NCBI RefSeq assembly: GCF_002556545.1
Contig: NZ_CP022685.1
Span: 372,001-436,000, forward strand
Source of the DNA: Streptomyces formicae
GTDB taxonomy: Bacteria > Actinomycetota > Actinomycetes > Streptomycetales > Streptomycetaceae
Length of the DNA stretch: 64,000 nt
Reading direction: 5' to 3'
Shown: one piece after another, positions 1 to 9,509 of the stretch
Numbering within the stretch: the stretch's first letter is position 1
How the letters are laid out: each line of letters begins with the position of its first letter
Notes under the pieces: generated by a model
Databases searched by the model: none
What the model saw: only the letters and a program-made list of their open reading frames with translations
What the model was told of the DNA's origin: nothing
Made by a program: the position numbers and the translations under genes

Positions 1-3000
1 CGCGTCCCCGTCGTAGGGCTCGGGGCGGTGGGCGCTCAGCAGGGCGCTGGTGTGCCGGTACGTCCGTACGAGCGCCGCGACCCTGCTCTCGTCGAACTCC
101 GCCAGATCGGCCGGGTCCTCGGAGGAGTCACGCAGGGCCTCGGCGGTCCGCGCGATCGTCAGGGGCTCACCTGCGGTGTCCGGCACGGGGCAGTCGAAGC
201 GGTCGAGGAGTGCGCGCAGCACCTCCTGTTCCGACATGCCGTCACCCGCCGCATCCGGTCCCGCCTGCGCCGGGTAGCCGTCCAGCAGGGCCAGCAACTC
301 CACCTCCTCCCCCTGCTCCCGCAGCTTCACGGCCATCGCGTGGGCCGCGGGCGCGCCGAAGGACCACCCCAACAGGCGGTAGGGGCCAAAGGGTTGGACG
401 GTGCGCACGGCATCCAGGTACTGGGCCGCGAGTTCGTCCAGGGTGGCGGGGAGGCCGTCCTCCTCGGTCAGGCTGCGCGCCTGGAGTCCGTACAGGGGGA
501 TGTCGGCAGGAAGGTGGCCCGCGAGCCGCACGTACACCCAGCTCTGTCCGTCGGCGGGGTGGACACAGAACAGCGGGGTCTTCTTGCCCGTGCCCCGCAG
601 GGGAACGAGCACGTCGTCGCGGTTGCGTACGACGCCGTCCCCCAGCTGCCGGGCGAGACCGGCCACCGTGGGGCTCGCGAACAGTTCGCCGACCGACAGT
701 TCCCGGCCCAGCGTGGACCGGATCCTGCCGAGGAGGCGGGTCGCGGAGAGCGAATGCCCGCCCAGGTCGAAGAAGTTGTCGTCGATGTTGACCTGGGGCA
801 CTTTGAGGATGCGGGCGAAGAGTCCCGCCAGGATCTCCTCGGCCGCGGTGCGCGGCACCTGGTTGCGGTCCGCCGCGGCCGCCGTGGGCGCGGGCAGCGC
901 GTTGCGGTCCAGTTTGCCGCTGGCGGTCAGCGGCAGTTCGTCCAGGGACACCAGCTGGCTCGGTGTCAGATAGCCGGGCAGCCGGTCGCCGATCTCGGTG
1001 CGTACGGCCGCCGGGTCGAGGCGCCTGCCGGGCTCGGGCACGGCGTAGCCGATCAGCCGACGGTCGCCGGTCTCGTCCTCGATCACCGTCGCCGCGGCCC
1101 GCGCGACGCCCGGCACCTCGCGGATCGCCGCCTCGACCTCCCCGAGCTCGATGCGGTAGCCGCGCAGCGAGACCTGGTCGTCGTTGCGCCCGACGAAGAC
1201 GAGGTCGCCCTCGGGGGTCCAGCGGACCAGGTCGCCCGTGCGGTACATCCGGGAGCCCTCGGGCCCGTAGGGGTCGCGTACGAAGCGTTCCGCGGTCAGT
1301 TCGTCCCGGCCTCGGTAGCCCTGGGTCACCCCTGCCCCCGCCACGTACAGCTCCCCCACGGCCCCGACGGGGACCAGTTCGAGGTGCTCGTCGAGGGCGC
1401 GGACGCGGACGTTGCGCAGGGGCTTGCCGATCGGCGGGGCCTCGGCGTCGGCGGGCGAGAGCGGCAGGCTCATCGCGGTGGAGATGGTGGCCTCGGTGGG
1501 GCCGTAGCCGTTGATCAGCCGGCAGACCGGCGACCAGCGCCTGACGACGTCCGGTGACGACGCCTCGCCCACGATGGTGATGGTGACGCCCGGGGGCAGG
1601 TCGTCCGGCGACATCACCTCGAGCACCGAGGGGGCGAGGACCAGGTCGTTGATGCCCGCCTCGTCGATGATCCTCGCGAGGTCGGGTCCTGGCGCGAGAC
1701 GGTCGCTCGGGGCGATCACCAACGTCCCGCCGACCAGCACCGACTGGGTCATCTCCCCCACCGACGCGTCGAAGCTCGCGGAGGCGAACTGCAGGGTGCG
1801 GCCGCCGGGCCCGGAACCGAGCCGGTCCAGCATGGCTCCGGTGATGTTGACGACGCCCCGGTGCGGCACCACGACGCCCTTGGGGCGCCCGGTGGAGCCG
1901 GAGGTGTAGATCAGATACGCCGGGAGCCCCGGGTCGAAAGGACCGGTGCGCTCGTCGTCGGTGAGGTCGTCCCCGGGCAGTTCGGCGAGCGTCCGCCGCA
2001 GGCCCGGGTCGTCGAGCAGGAGGCTCTCGGTGTCGAGGACGTCCGCGAGGTGCGCCGTCGAGGAGTGCAGCAACAGCAGCGCGGGCGACGCGTCAGCCAC
2101 CATGAAGGCGAGCCGGTCCTCGGGATAGGCCGAGTCGAGGGGCAGGAAGGCGGCGCCCGTCTTCAGTACGCCGAGGACGGCCGCGACCAGCTCCGGGGAC
2201 CTCGGCAGGGACAGGCCCACGACGCTGCCGGGGCCCACGCCGCGCGAGACCAGGTGCCGCGCGAGCCTGCTGGAGCGCTCGTTGAGGTCGCGGTAGCTGT
2301 GCGTGGGCCCGCCGTGCAGCTCGACCGCCGCCGCGTCCGGGGTCCGCCGCGCCCACTGCTCGACCAGGGTGTGCATCCCCACCTCGGGGATCTCCTTGAC
2401 CGGTCCGGCGCCCCAGGCGAGCAGTTGCTCGCGTTCCTCGGCGCGCAGCAGCGGGAGGGCGCCGATCGGTGTCCCGGGGTCCGCGGCGGCGACGCCGTCC
2501 ATGAAGTGCAGGAACCGCTCGACGTGCGCGTCGAGTTCGCCCGGCAGGTGGAGGTCGGCGTTGGCGGCGGCGATGAGGTCCACGGACCCGTCGGCGGACG
2601 TCTGGAAGAACGTGAACATCAGGTCGGCGACATGGCCGTGGGACAGCGTCCGCAGGCGCGCGGTGGCTCCGGCGAAATCGAGGTCGTGGGAGAAGCCCAT
2701 GACGTTCAACGCCGGTCCCCACAGCCGCCGTTCGGTGCCGAGCAGCCCCAGTTCCCTGCTGAGTTCCTCCGAGGGGTACCGGCTGCGCTGGAAGGCGGCG
2801 CGTGCCTCGGCCCGGGTGTCCTTGAGGAAGTCCGCCAGCGGGGTCCCCGCGTCGGTGGCGATGCGCAGCGGCACGGGGTTGGTCAGCATGCCGGGGGTGT
2901 CCCGCTCGACCTTGGTCAGGCGTGCCGCGACGGGCATGCCGATCGTGACCTCGGGAGCGCTGGTCATCCGCGCGGTGTAGGCGGCGGTGATGCCGGTCGT

Positions 3001-3780
3001 CAACTCGACCCAGCTGACGGCGAATCGCTCAGCGGCCGCGCGCAGCCGCGCCAGTCGCGCCGGTTCGAGGGCGGCCCTGCGGGTCAGCACGTCCGCGCCG
3101 CCCGCCGTGCGCCGGGTGGTCAGGCGCACCGGTTCGGGCCGGTCGGAGAGCCGCTCCAGCCAGTACTTGCGGTCCCGCTCGCGGCGCGTGGAGGCGAGGT
3201 AGGCCGTCTCGCTCTCCACAAGCATGCGGAAGGGCCGGAAGGGGTTGTCGTCGACGGTCCGGCCCGCCGCGAGGGCCGTGTACACCTGGGCCGTACGACG
3301 GTGCAGCACGCCCAGGCTGCCGCCGTCGAGGAGCAGGTGGTGGACGCGGCGGAAGAGCGTGAACCGGTCGGCCGCGAGCTTGAACAGCGCCGTGGTGAAC
3401 GGCGGGGGCTCCGACAGTTTCACCTCCTTGGCCATGTCGGTGCGCATCCACGCCTCCGCCGCGGCCCGCGGGTCGGCCTCGGAACTGACGTCGAAGTAGT
3501 GGGCGGGCGGCCGCGCGGAATCGTCGACGTACTGCATCGGTCCTTCGGCGCCCTCCACGAAACGCAGGCGCAGCGCCTCCATCTCCGTGGTCACCCGGTG
3601 ATGGGCCTCCTGCAAGAGCGCGGGGTCCACGGGGCCTTCGATGTCGAGGCAGTCGGCGATGCTGTGGTGCGTGACGGTGGGTGCCAGAGCCTGCGCGAAC
3701 CAAATTCCCCGTTGGGCGGCCAACAAGGGCAAATACTCGCTCGAGTGATCCGGAGTTACTTTGTCGTGCGGCCCCGGCAT
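1..3780 (-). CDS. Nonribosomal peptide synthetase, one module C-A-T-TE (3' end cut by window edge)
   Basis: The frame reads from an ATG at 3780, behind a GAGGGA ribosome site, to the left edge without a stop: 1260 residues visible. Domains in order are condensation (about 20-460, active-site HHLLLDGGS near residue 146), adenylation (about 475-960, core motif [11 protein letters not shown] near 624), thiolation ([12 protein letters not shown], phosphopantetheine serine near 1007) and a type I thioesterase (about 1045 to the edge, nucleophile elbow GWSFG near 1138). The thioesterase histidine should lie past the edge, so only a short C-terminus is missing. The condensation domain comes first, so an upstream acyl or aminoacyl partner must supply the donor. 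The adenylation pocket opens FDASVGE, giving only the first code letters D-A-G, which is too little to name the substrate. By layout it resembles EntF-like terminating modules. It is divergent from the E1 alpha/beta pair. The class is secure; the product is unknown. Confidence 0.95.
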   Translation of the reverse strand, partial: MPGPHDKVTPDHSSEYLPLLAAQRGIWFAQALAPTVTHHSIADCLDIEGPVDPALLQEAHHRVTTEMEALRLRFVEGAEGPMQYVDDSARPPAHYFDVSSEADPRAAAEAWMRTDMAKEVKLSEPPPFTTALFKLAADRFTLFRRVHHLLLDGGSLGVLHRRTAQVYTALAAGRTVDDNPFRPFRMLVESETAYLASTRRERDRKYWLERLSDRPEPVRLTTRRTAGGADVLTRRAALEPARLARLRAAAERFAVSWVELTTGITAAYTARMTSAPEVTIGMPVAARLTKVERDTPGMLTNPVPLRIATDAGTPLADFLKDTRAEARAAFQRSRYPSEELSRELGLLGTERRLWGPALNVMGFSHDLDFAGATARLRTLSHGHVADLMFTFFQTSADGSVDLIAAANADLHLPGELDAHVERFLHFMDGVAAADPGTPIGALPLLRAEEREQLLAWGAGPVKEIPEVGMHTLVEQWARRTPDAAAVELHGGPTHSYRDLNERSSRLARHLVSRGVGPGSVVGLSLPRSPELVAAVLGVLKTGAAFLPLDSAYPEDRLAFMVADASPALLLLHSSTAHLADVLDTESLLLDDPGLRRTLAELPGDDLTDDERTGPFDPGLPAYLIYTSGSTGRPKGVVVPHRGVVNITGAMLDRLGSGPGGRTLQFASASFDASVGEMTQSVLVGGTLVIAPSDRLAPGPDLARIIDEAGINDLVLAPSVLEVMSPDDLPPGVTITIVGEASSPDVVRRWSPVCRLINGYGPTEATISTAMSLPLSPADAEAPPIGKPLRNVRVRALDEHLELVPVGAVGELYVAGAGVTQGYRGRDELTAERFVRDPYGPEGSRMYRTGDLVRWTPEGDLVFVGRNDDQVSLRGYRIELGEVEAAIREVPGVARAAATVIEDETGDRRLIGYAVPEPGRRLDPAAVRTEIGDRLPGYLTPSQLVSLDELPLTASGKLDRNALPAPTAAAADRNQVPRTAAEEILAGLFARILKVPQVNIDDNFFDLGGHSLSATRLLGRIRSTLGRELSVGELFASPTVAGLARQLGDGVVRNRDDVLVPLRGTGKKTPLFCVHPADGQSWVYVRLAGHLPADIPLYGLQARSLTEEDGLPATLDELAAQYLDAVRTVQPFGPYRLLGWSFGAPAAHAMAVKLREQGEEVELLALLDGYPAQAGPDAAGDGMSEQEVLRALLDRFDCPVPDTAGEPLTIARTAEALRDSSEDPADLAEFDESRVAALVRTYRHTSALLSAHRPEPYDGDA

Positions 3781-4251
3781 GAAGTCCCTCGCATTCGTCG
3801 TGATGCGGTCATGAGAAACTTGTGGCACGTTTCCTGGGAACCCGAAGGCGAACGAAATCGGACTCTAGCAAGCACGGTCGCCGCCTGGGAAGGGGGCAAG
3901 ATCGCTACAAACGCCAACCTGCCTGGCATATCCGTCAATAGGGGCAGGCAGTGGCGTTTGGCCACCGTCACGGGGCCGCTTCCCACGGGCGCCCCATGCT
4001 TGCTGCTGTTCTGAGGAGCGGGTTAGTATCCCGGCGTTCCACGGCTCCGGCATATATGTCCGCACGATCCGCACGATCTGCACGAAGCGTCTTCGGACCG
4101 GAATATCGTCGGCCGGATGAGGCGGTTTCCGCACCGCGCCGCGGACCGTTTCCGCGAAATCAGCGGATGTGGAATCCCTTGGCCCGCGGTAGCGCCCGTC
4201 CTTTCCGCCTCGATGTCTTCGGTCGTCGGTTTCGACCACGAGGGGCACGCC
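3781..4251. other. Divergent intergenic region between NRPS and E1 alpha, with inverted repeat
   Basis: There is no credible gene in these 471 bases. They must hold the divergent promoters of the NRPS (minus) and the E1 alpha/beta operon (plus). An imperfect inverted repeat spans 3908-3960: CAAACGCCA (3908-3916) pairs with TGGCGTTTG (3952-3960), and inside it CCTGCC (3918-3923) pairs with GGCAGG (3943-3948). It could be an operator or a leader hairpin. Local GC is lower than in the flanking genes, as expected of a promoter region. Confidence 0.6.
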
Positions 4252-5250
4252 ATGAGTGACGCCATGAGTGAGCAGTACTCGACGAGGGAACGGCTGTACC
4301 GGACCATGCGGTTGATCCGCCGCTTCGAGGAGTTCTGCATCAAGTTGGTGCGTTCCGGGGAGATCGCGGGCGGCATCCATCCCTACATCGGCCAGGAGGC
4401 CATCGCGGCCGGGGTGTGCGCGGCACTGCGCCCCGACGACTACATCACCAGCACGCACCGGGGCCACGGTCACGTCCTGGCCAAGGGCGCCGATCCCGCG
4501 GGCATGATGGCCGAGTTGACCGGACGGGTCACCGGTCTCAACAAGGGCCGCGGCGGCTCCATGCACGCGGCGGACGTCAGCCTCGGCATCCTCGGTGCCA
4601 ACGGCATCGTCGGGGCGGGCGCCCCGATCGCGGCCGGTGCCGCCTGGGCGGCGACGCGCGCGGGCGAGGACCGGATCGCGGTCAGCTTCTTCGGTGACGG
4701 CGCGGTCAGCCAGGGCGTGGTCCTCGAATCGTTCAACCTGGCGGCGCTCTGGCAGCTTCCGGTCCTCTTCGTCTGCGAGAACAACGGATACGCCTCCACC
4801 CTCACCGTGGACAACGCGGTGGCGGGCACGATCGTCGGCCGCGCCGCCGCCTTCGGCATTCCCGCCGCGCGGATCGACGGCACGGACGCCGAGGCGGTCA
4901 TGGCCGCCACGCGGGAGTACGCCGACCGGGCCCGTTCGGGCGGCGGTCCCGCGCTCCTGGAGTGCGCCGCGTACCGGTTCGACGCCCATCACACCTGGGA
5001 GCACAAGTCGTTCGTCAGGTACCGGACGCGGGAGGAGGTCGCCGAGGGACGCTCCCGCGACCCGCTGCTCGTCCAGGCGGAGCTCATCGGCTCCGAGACC
5101 TGTGAGCGCATCGACCGTGAGGTGGAGGAAGTCCTTGAGTCCGCACGGCAGTTCGCTCTGGAAAGCCCCAAACCCGACCCCGCCGACGCCCTCGACCATC
5201 TGTACGCGACGGGCCTGCGCCCTCGGGCAGGGGTGACGGCCCATGCCTAA
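4252..5250 (+). CDS. Thiamine-diphosphate dehydrogenase E1 alpha subunit (acetoin/pyruvate dehydrogenase type)
   Basis: This 332-residue alpha subunit belongs to the 2-oxoacid/acetoin dehydrogenase E1 family, whose alpha2beta2 enzymes use thiamine diphosphate to make an activated acyl or hydroxyalkyl unit. The cofactor motif is clear: GDGAVSQG starts at residue 148 and closes with E-N-N-G at 176-179. GGIHPYIGQEA and GRGGSMHAAD match acetoin dehydrogenase E1 alpha most closely. I chose the ATG at 4252 because GAGGGG lies just upstream; an in-frame ATG at 4117 would add 45 residues unlike the family. The gene overlaps the beta subunit by 8 bases, so the two are translationally coupled. No lipoyl E2 gene is nearby. 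Divergence from the NRPS suggests a role in specialised metabolism, but that is inference. Confidence 0.9.
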   Translation: MSDAMSEQYSTRERLYRTMRLIRRFEEFCIKLVRSGEIAGGIHPYIGQEAIAAGVCAALRPDDYITSTHRGHGHVLAKGADPAGMMAELTGRVTGLNKGRGGSMHAADVSLGILGANGIVGAGAPIAAGAAWAATRAGEDRIAVSFFGDGAVSQGVVLESFNLAALWQLPVLFVCENNGYASTLTVDNAVAGTIVGRAAAFGIPAARIDGTDAEAVMAATREYADRARSGGGPALLECAAYRFDAHHTWEHKSFVRYRTREEVAEGRSRDPLLVQAELIGSETCERIDREVEEVLESARQFALESPKPDPADALDHLYATGLRPRAGVTAHA

Positions 5251-6226
5251 GCTCTCCTACCTCGGCGCGCTCTCCAAGGCCCTCAACGACGAACTCGCGC
5301 GCGACCCCTCCGTCTGCGTCTTCGGCGAGGACGTACGGGTCGGCGTCGCCAACATCACCAAGGGTCTCGTGGAGCAGTTCGGTCCGCAGCGGATCGTCGA
5401 CATGCCGCTGTCCGAGCAGGCGTTCACCAGTTTCGCGACCGGTGCGGCGCTCGTCGGACAGCGTCCGGTGATCGAGTTCCAGATCCCGTCCCTGCTGTTC
5501 CTGGTCTTCGAGCAGATCGCCAACCAGGCGCACAAGTTCTCGCTCATGACGGGTGGTCAGGCCAAGGTGCCGGTCACCTATCTCGTGCCGGGGTCCGGCT
5601 CCCGCGTGGGCTGGGCGGGTCAGCACTCCGACCAGCCGTACGGCCTCTTCGCCCACGTGGGGCTCAAGACGGTCGTCCCCAGCACCCCTTCCGACGCCTA
5701 CGGACTGCTCGTCTCGGCGATCCGGGACGACGACCCGGTGGTGGTCCTGACCCCGGCCGCCTCGTCGACGGACCGCGAGGACGTGGATCCCGCCGAGCTC
5801 GGCCCGGTCCCGCTCGGCGTGGGCCGCGTGGTGCGCCCGGGCTCGGACATCACGGTGGTGGCGGTCGGCCATCTCGTTCAGGAGGCCGTGGCGGTGGCCG
5901 ACGAGCTCGCCTCCGAGGTCTCCGTCGAGGTCTTCGACCCCCGCACGGTCTACCCGTTCGACTGGGCGGGACTGGCGGCGTCGGTGGGCCGCACGGGGCG
6001 TCTCGTCGTCATCGACGACACCAACCGCTTCTGCGGCTTCGCGGCCGAGATCGTCAGCACCGCCGCCGAGGAGCTCACGCTCACCGCCCCGCCCCGGCGC
6101 GTCACCCGGCCCGACGGCACGGTGCTGCCGTTCGCCCTGGAACTCGACCGCGCGGCCCAGCCGCACAGGGACCAGCTCATGGACGCGGTGAGAGGAGTGT
6201 GCGGACTCGCGCGGAAGGATCCCTGA
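5243..6226 (+). CDS. Thiamine-diphosphate dehydrogenase E1 beta subunit (transketolase-like)
   Basis: This is the 327-residue partner of the preceding alpha subunit. Family landmarks are GEDVRVGVANITKGL near the start, the PLSEQAF segment, GQHSDQP, and GLKTVVPSTPSDAYGLL followed by AIRDDDPVVVL. It departs from primary-metabolism E1 beta at two places: the usual arginine-containing V-I-R-x-P-x-G stretch reads TYLVPGSGSR, and the usual FLExKxLY segment reads VLTPAASS. These residues line the substrate or E2 side in the family, so a changed substrate or acceptor is plausible. The ATG overlaps the alpha stop codon region by 8 bases. The operon appears to end here, because the next gene is on the opposite strand 26 bases away. 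Confidence 0.9.
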   Translation: MPKLSYLGALSKALNDELARDPSVCVFGEDVRVGVANITKGLVEQFGPQRIVDMPLSEQAFTSFATGAALVGQRPVIEFQIPSLLFLVFEQIANQAHKFSLMTGGQAKVPVTYLVPGSGSRVGWAGQHSDQPYGLFAHVGLKTVVPSTPSDAYGLLVSAIRDDDPVVVLTPAASSTDREDVDPAELGPVPLGVGRVVRPGSDITVVAVGHLVQEAVAVADELASEVSVEVFDPRTVYPFDWAGLAASVGRTGRLVVIDDTNRFCGFAAEIVSTAAEELTLTAPPRRVTRPDGTVLPFALELDRAAQPHRDQLMDAVRGVCGLARKDP

Positions 6227-6252
6227 CCAGTCCGACGAGGACGCAGGGCCCG

Positions 6253-6996
6253 CTACCCCGCCCGGTCAGGATCCGGCTTCCTCGCCACGACCAGGCGCCA
6301 GTGCGGGCTCCCGTCGGGCCGCCGTCCGAACTCCTCCAGGGCCCGCGTCCCTACGTCGAAACCCGCCTCGGCCAGGTCCGCGCGCACGGCACCCAACGGG
6401 AAGGTGCGGTAGTACATGACGAAGCTCGGGCGCCACAGCAGGTTCCGTACGCGCATCGCCCCGTCGAAACCGAGCATCGCCCAGTACCAGCGGGAGCCGA
6501 ACGGCTGCGGCGCGCCGACCGGGAACGCGAACAGGCCACCGGGGCGCAGCGCGCGGTACACCCCGGCGAAGAGCGCGGGCCGCTCGGCGGGCAGGAAGTG
6601 ACCGAACGCCCCGAAGCTCACGGCCACGTCGAACGCCTCGCCGAACGGCAGCGCACGGGCGTCCGCCCTGACCCAGTCGACCGTGGTTCCCCCGGGCTCC
6701 GGCACGGCCTCCGCCGCGGCGGCCAGCATCCCCGCGCTGAAATCCACCCCGGTGACCCGTTCCGTACACAGGGGCAGCAGCGCCTCGACGCCCGCGCCCG
6801 TTCCGCAGCAGACGTCGAGCCCCGCGGCGAAGGGCCCGAACGGCCGAAGTGCTTCGGTCGTCACCGTCAAGAACCGGCCGGGCGTACGGAAGGGGGTGTG
6901 GTCGAACTTCGGGGCGAGCAGGTCGTACCCGTGCTCGATGGAGGAGAGGGCCTGAACGGCCAGCTCACGCAGCGTGGGACCCTGGGAGGTGAACAT
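6253..6996 (-). CDS. Class I SAM-dependent methyltransferase
   Basis: This 247-residue soluble methyltransferase has the SAM-binding motif I LDVCCGTGAG at 60-69, followed by VTGVDFSAGML, the acidic motif VRADARALPFGE and RALRPGGLFAF, the usual order for UbiE/UbiG-like small-molecule methyltransferases. The substrate is not evident. I placed the start at the ATG at 6996 (MFTSQGPT) because homology begins there; an open frame continues 69 codons further upstream but without family similarity. The gene converges on the E1 beta gene with 26 bases between stops, and is divergent from another methyltransferase-fold gene at 7145. Confidence 0.85.
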   Translation of the reverse strand: MFTSQGPTLRELAVQALSSIEHGYDLLAPKFDHTPFRTPGRFLTVTTEALRPFGPFAAGLDVCCGTGAGVEALLPLCTERVTGVDFSAGMLAAAAEAVPEPGGTTVDWVRADARALPFGEAFDVAVSFGAFGHFLPAERPALFAGVYRALRPGGLFAFPVGAPQPFGSRWYWAMLGFDGAMRVRNLLWRPSFVMYYRTFPLGAVRADLAEAGFDVGTRALEEFGRRPDGSPHWRLVVARKPDPDRAG

Positions 6997-7144
6997 CGGC
7001 TCCAGGGTAGTCAGGGAGCGAAGGGGACGCGCCCCGGCGGGGCGCCGCGGTGGCCGGTAACCGCCACGAGGTCTACCGGGGGCGTCAGCGGTCGGGTAGA
7101 GCTGCACATCGCCCCACACCCGACTTCCTTCCCGGAGGTGCCCC

Positions 7145-7978
7145 ATGGCCACAGAGCGGCACAGGACGCGGACCGCATCGGGCAAGACGCGCTTCGACGA
7201 CATCTACGACCAGCCGGACCCGCGCCCCTACTTCCGGACGCTCGCGCCCTTCGCGTACGAGATTCCGCACCACGCGCAGGCGGTCTTCCGCCGCACGCGC
7301 GAGCTGCGCTCCCAGTCGCCCGACGCCGAGGGGCCCGTGACGGTCCTGGATCTGTGCTGCTCGTACGGGATCAACGCGGCACTGCTCAACCACGACCTGA
7401 CGCTCGCCGACCTGTACGCCCACTACACCTCCGAGGAGACCGCGGGGCTCTCCCGGCCCGAACTCATCGAGCACGACAAGGAGTTCTACGCCTCGCGGCG
7501 GCGCGCCGACGCCACCCCGGTCATCGGGCTCGACACCGCGGAGAACGCCACCCGCTACGCGCTGGACGTGGGTCTTCTGGACGAGGCGTACGCCGAGAAC
7601 CTGGAGCGGCATCCGCCCAGCCCCGCGCTGCGCCGCGCGGTCGCCCGCACCGGTCTGATCACGGTCACCGGTGGCATCGGGTACATCTCGCACCGCACGT
7701 TCGACGCCCTGCTCGACTGCGCGCGGCTCCCGGTGTGGGTGAGCGCGTTCGTGCTCAGGACCGTCCCCTACCGGCGGATCTCCGCCACGCTCGACGCGCA
7801 CGGCCTCACCACGGTCACGGACACCTCGCGCACGTATCCGCAGCGCCTCTTCACCAGCTCCGACGAGCAGCGGGACGCCGTACGGCAGGTGATCCTGGCC
7901 GGGGAGGATCCGGCCGGCTACGAGTCTGAGGGCCGCTATCACACGCGCCTGCACGAATCCCGGCCGCGCTCGGACTGA
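7145..7978 (+). CDS. Methyltransferase-fold protein of unknown substrate
   Basis: The product is 277 residues, with VLDLCCSYGINAAL at 67-80 as a class I methyltransferase motif I in which the usual G-x-G-x-G is degenerate (C-S-Y-G-I-N). Such proteins are widespread in actinomycetes and appear as class I SAM-dependent methyltransferases, but no acceptor is known to me. The later VTGGIGYISHRTFDALL segment looks like the C-terminal part of the Rossmann sheet. The ATG at 7145 follows a GGAGG ribosome site. It is divergent from the methyltransferase at 6253-6996, with 148 bases between them, so the two could share regulation. Confidence 0.7.
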   Translation: MATERHRTRTASGKTRFDDIYDQPDPRPYFRTLAPFAYEIPHHAQAVFRRTRELRSQSPDAEGPVTVLDLCCSYGINAALLNHDLTLADLYAHYTSEETAGLSRPELIEHDKEFYASRRRADATPVIGLDTAENATRYALDVGLLDEAYAENLERHPPSPALRRAVARTGLITVTGGIGYISHRTFDALLDCARLPVWVSAFVLRTVPYRRISATLDAHGLTTVTDTSRTYPQRLFTSSDEQRDAVRQVILAGEDPAGYESEGRYHTRLHESRPRSD

Positions 7979-8095
7979 GCACGCGGCCGCGCGAGCCAGG
8001 TGAGCCGTGTGATCGGGGCGGCCAGGGGCTCGACCGGAGGGCATCTGCGGGCATATCGTGAAATAGGTGGCCGACTCGGACGTCAGGGGGTCGCC

Positions 8096-8971
8096 ATGGT
8101 TCAGGAACTGCTCACCGCAGGCGCCGCGGTCGCCTCGGGCTGCCTCGTCTATCTGATGACGGCGGCTCGCGTGATCAAGCAGTACGAGCGGGGCGTCGTC
8201 TTCCGCCTCGGACGGCTCTCGGGCGACGTGCGCGCCCCCGGCCTCACCCTGGTGGTCCCCGTCGTGGACCGGCTCCGCAAGGTCAACATGCAGATCGTGA
8301 CGATGCCGGTGCCCGCGCAGGACGGCATCACCCGCGACAACGTCACGGTCCGGGTGGACGCCGTCATCTACTTCAAGGTCGTCGACGCCGCCAATGCCGT
8401 GATCCAGGTCGAGGACTACCGTTTCGCGGTCTCGCAGATGGCCCAGACCTCGCTGCGGTCCATCATCGGCAAGAGCGACCTGGACGACCTGCTGTCCAAC
8501 CGCGAAAAGCTCAACCAGGGCCTCGAGTTGATGATCGACTCCCCGGCGATCGGCTGGGGCGTGCAGATCGACCGCGTGGAGATCAAGGACGTCTCCCTGC
8601 CGGAGACGATGAAGCGTTCCATGGCACGGCAGGCCGAGGCGGACCGGGAGCGGCGTGCCCGGGTCATCAACGCCGACGCCGAACTCCAGGCGTCCAAGAA
8701 GCTCGCCCAGGCGGCGCACGAGATGGCGGAGGAGCCCGCGGCCCTGCAACTGCGGCTGCTGCAGACCGTGGTCGCGGTCGCCGCCGAGAAGAACTCCACC
8801 CTCGTCCTGCCCTTCCCCGTCGAACTGCTCCGCTTCCTCGAACGGGCCCAGCAGGCACTGCCGCCTCAGCAGCAGGGCTCAGAGAGTCAGCACGAAAGCG
8901 GTCCCCGGCCGCCCGTCCAGCGTGATGTCGCCGGTGGACACGAAACCGGTGCGGGTCAGCACGGCCCGTGA
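8096..8971 (+). CDS. SPFH/band 7 (slipin, stomatin-like) membrane protein
   Basis: This 291-residue slipin starts at the ATG at 8096, after AGGGGGTCGCC. It has one N-terminal hydrophobic segment (about 5-24) and then the band 7 domain: VIKQYERGVVFRLGRL, GLTLVVPVVDRLRKVNMQ, and a helical DRERRARVINADAELQASKKL stretch typical of the SPFH stalk. Slipins form oligomeric membrane scaffolds; the exact role in Streptomyces is unclear and no NfeD-type protease partner is adjacent. The last 30 or so residues (QQGSESQHESG onward) are low-complexity and encoded antisense to the end of the downstream acetyltransferase gene, a 93-base tail-to-tail overlap. The conserved part ends at LLRFLERAQQ. Confidence 0.9.
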   Translation: MVQELLTAGAAVASGCLVYLMTAARVIKQYERGVVFRLGRLSGDVRAPGLTLVVPVVDRLRKVNMQIVTMPVPAQDGITRDNVTVRVDAVIYFKVVDAANAVIQVEDYRFAVSQMAQTSLRSIIGKSDLDDLLSNREKLNQGLELMIDSPAIGWGVQIDRVEIKDVSLPETMKRSMARQAEADRERRARVINADAELQASKKLAQAAHEMAEEPAALQLRLLQTVVAVAAEKNSTLVLPFPVELLRFLERAQQALPPQQQGSESQHESGPRPPVQRDVAGGHETGAGQHGP

Positions 8972-9376
8972 GCCGGGGTTGTCGAGCGTCGTGGCGGCCC
9001 GGAGTTCGCTCAGGCCGTACGTGGAGAGCGCGAGTTCGCGGATCTGCCGCACGGCACGGGTGGCCAGGCCCCGCCCGGCCGCCCGCTCGGCGATCCGGTA
9101 GCCGAGATCGGCGCTGCCCGCCGCCACGTCGACCAGGTTGACCCGCCCGAGGATCTCCCCCGCCCCGTCCACGAGCACGTGGAAGAAGCAGACGCCCTCG
9201 GCCTGTTCGGCGAGGAGGGCACGGTGCCGCGCGGCGAAGTCACGGAAGTAGGCATCGCCCCGGTCGGGCACCGACGCGGCGAAGTACGCCCGGTTCGCCT
9301 CCTCGAAGGCGAGCAGGGCGGGCGCGTGATCGGGGCGCAGGAGCTGTAGTTCGGGGCCCGGGGAGGGTGCGGGCAC
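8879..9376 (-). CDS. GNAT N-acetyltransferase (RimJ/RimL-like)
   Basis: The product is 165 residues with a single GNAT domain. Landmarks are LQLLRPDHAPALLAFEEANR at the N-terminus, the beta-4 region LGYRIAERAAGRGLATRAV carrying the acetyl-CoA pyrophosphate loop, and the C-terminal TLDNPGSRAVLTRTGF typical of RimJ/RimL-type protein or small-molecule acetyltransferases. The acceptor is unknown. Translation begins with GTG at 9376. The last 93 bases overlap the end of the slipin gene on the other strand. The gene seems monocistronic. Confidence 0.85.
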   Translation of the reverse strand: MPAPSPGPELQLLRPDHAPALLAFEEANRAYFAASVPDRGDAYFRDFAARHRALLAEQAEGVCFFHVLVDGAGEILGRVNLVDVAAGSADLGYRIAERAAGRGLATRAVRQIRELALSTYGLSELRAATTLDNPGSRAVLTRTGFVSTGDITLDGRPGTAFVLTL

Positions 9377-9447
9377 AGGGGAACTCTACGTAGGCACGCA
9401 CGCGACGCCCGGCGACGGGTACCGGCCCTGTCGGGGGCCACACGCAC

Positions 9448-9490
9448 GGAGCGGCCAACTCGGCCTGTGGTAGACCGAGTTGGCCGCTCC
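9448..9490 (-). terminator. Perfect 16-bp hairpin terminator below the secreted hydrolase gene
   Basis: GGAGCGGCCAACTCGG (9448-9463) is the exact reverse complement of CCGAGTTGGCCGCTCC (9475-9490), with an 11-base loop. It lies just past the stop of the minus-strand hydrolase gene at 9510. There is no long U tract on that strand, which is common for Streptomyces hairpin terminators. Confidence 0.75.
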
Positions 9491-9509
9491 TTTCAGGGTT
9501 CGTACGGCG

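Noticed and set aside
28..4014. Long plus-strand open frames (for example 28-1557 and 1861-4014) opposite the NRPS
   Set aside because: They are antisense to a complete set of NRPS motifs, rich in Arg/Gly/Val as expected of GC-rich shadow frames, and match no family.
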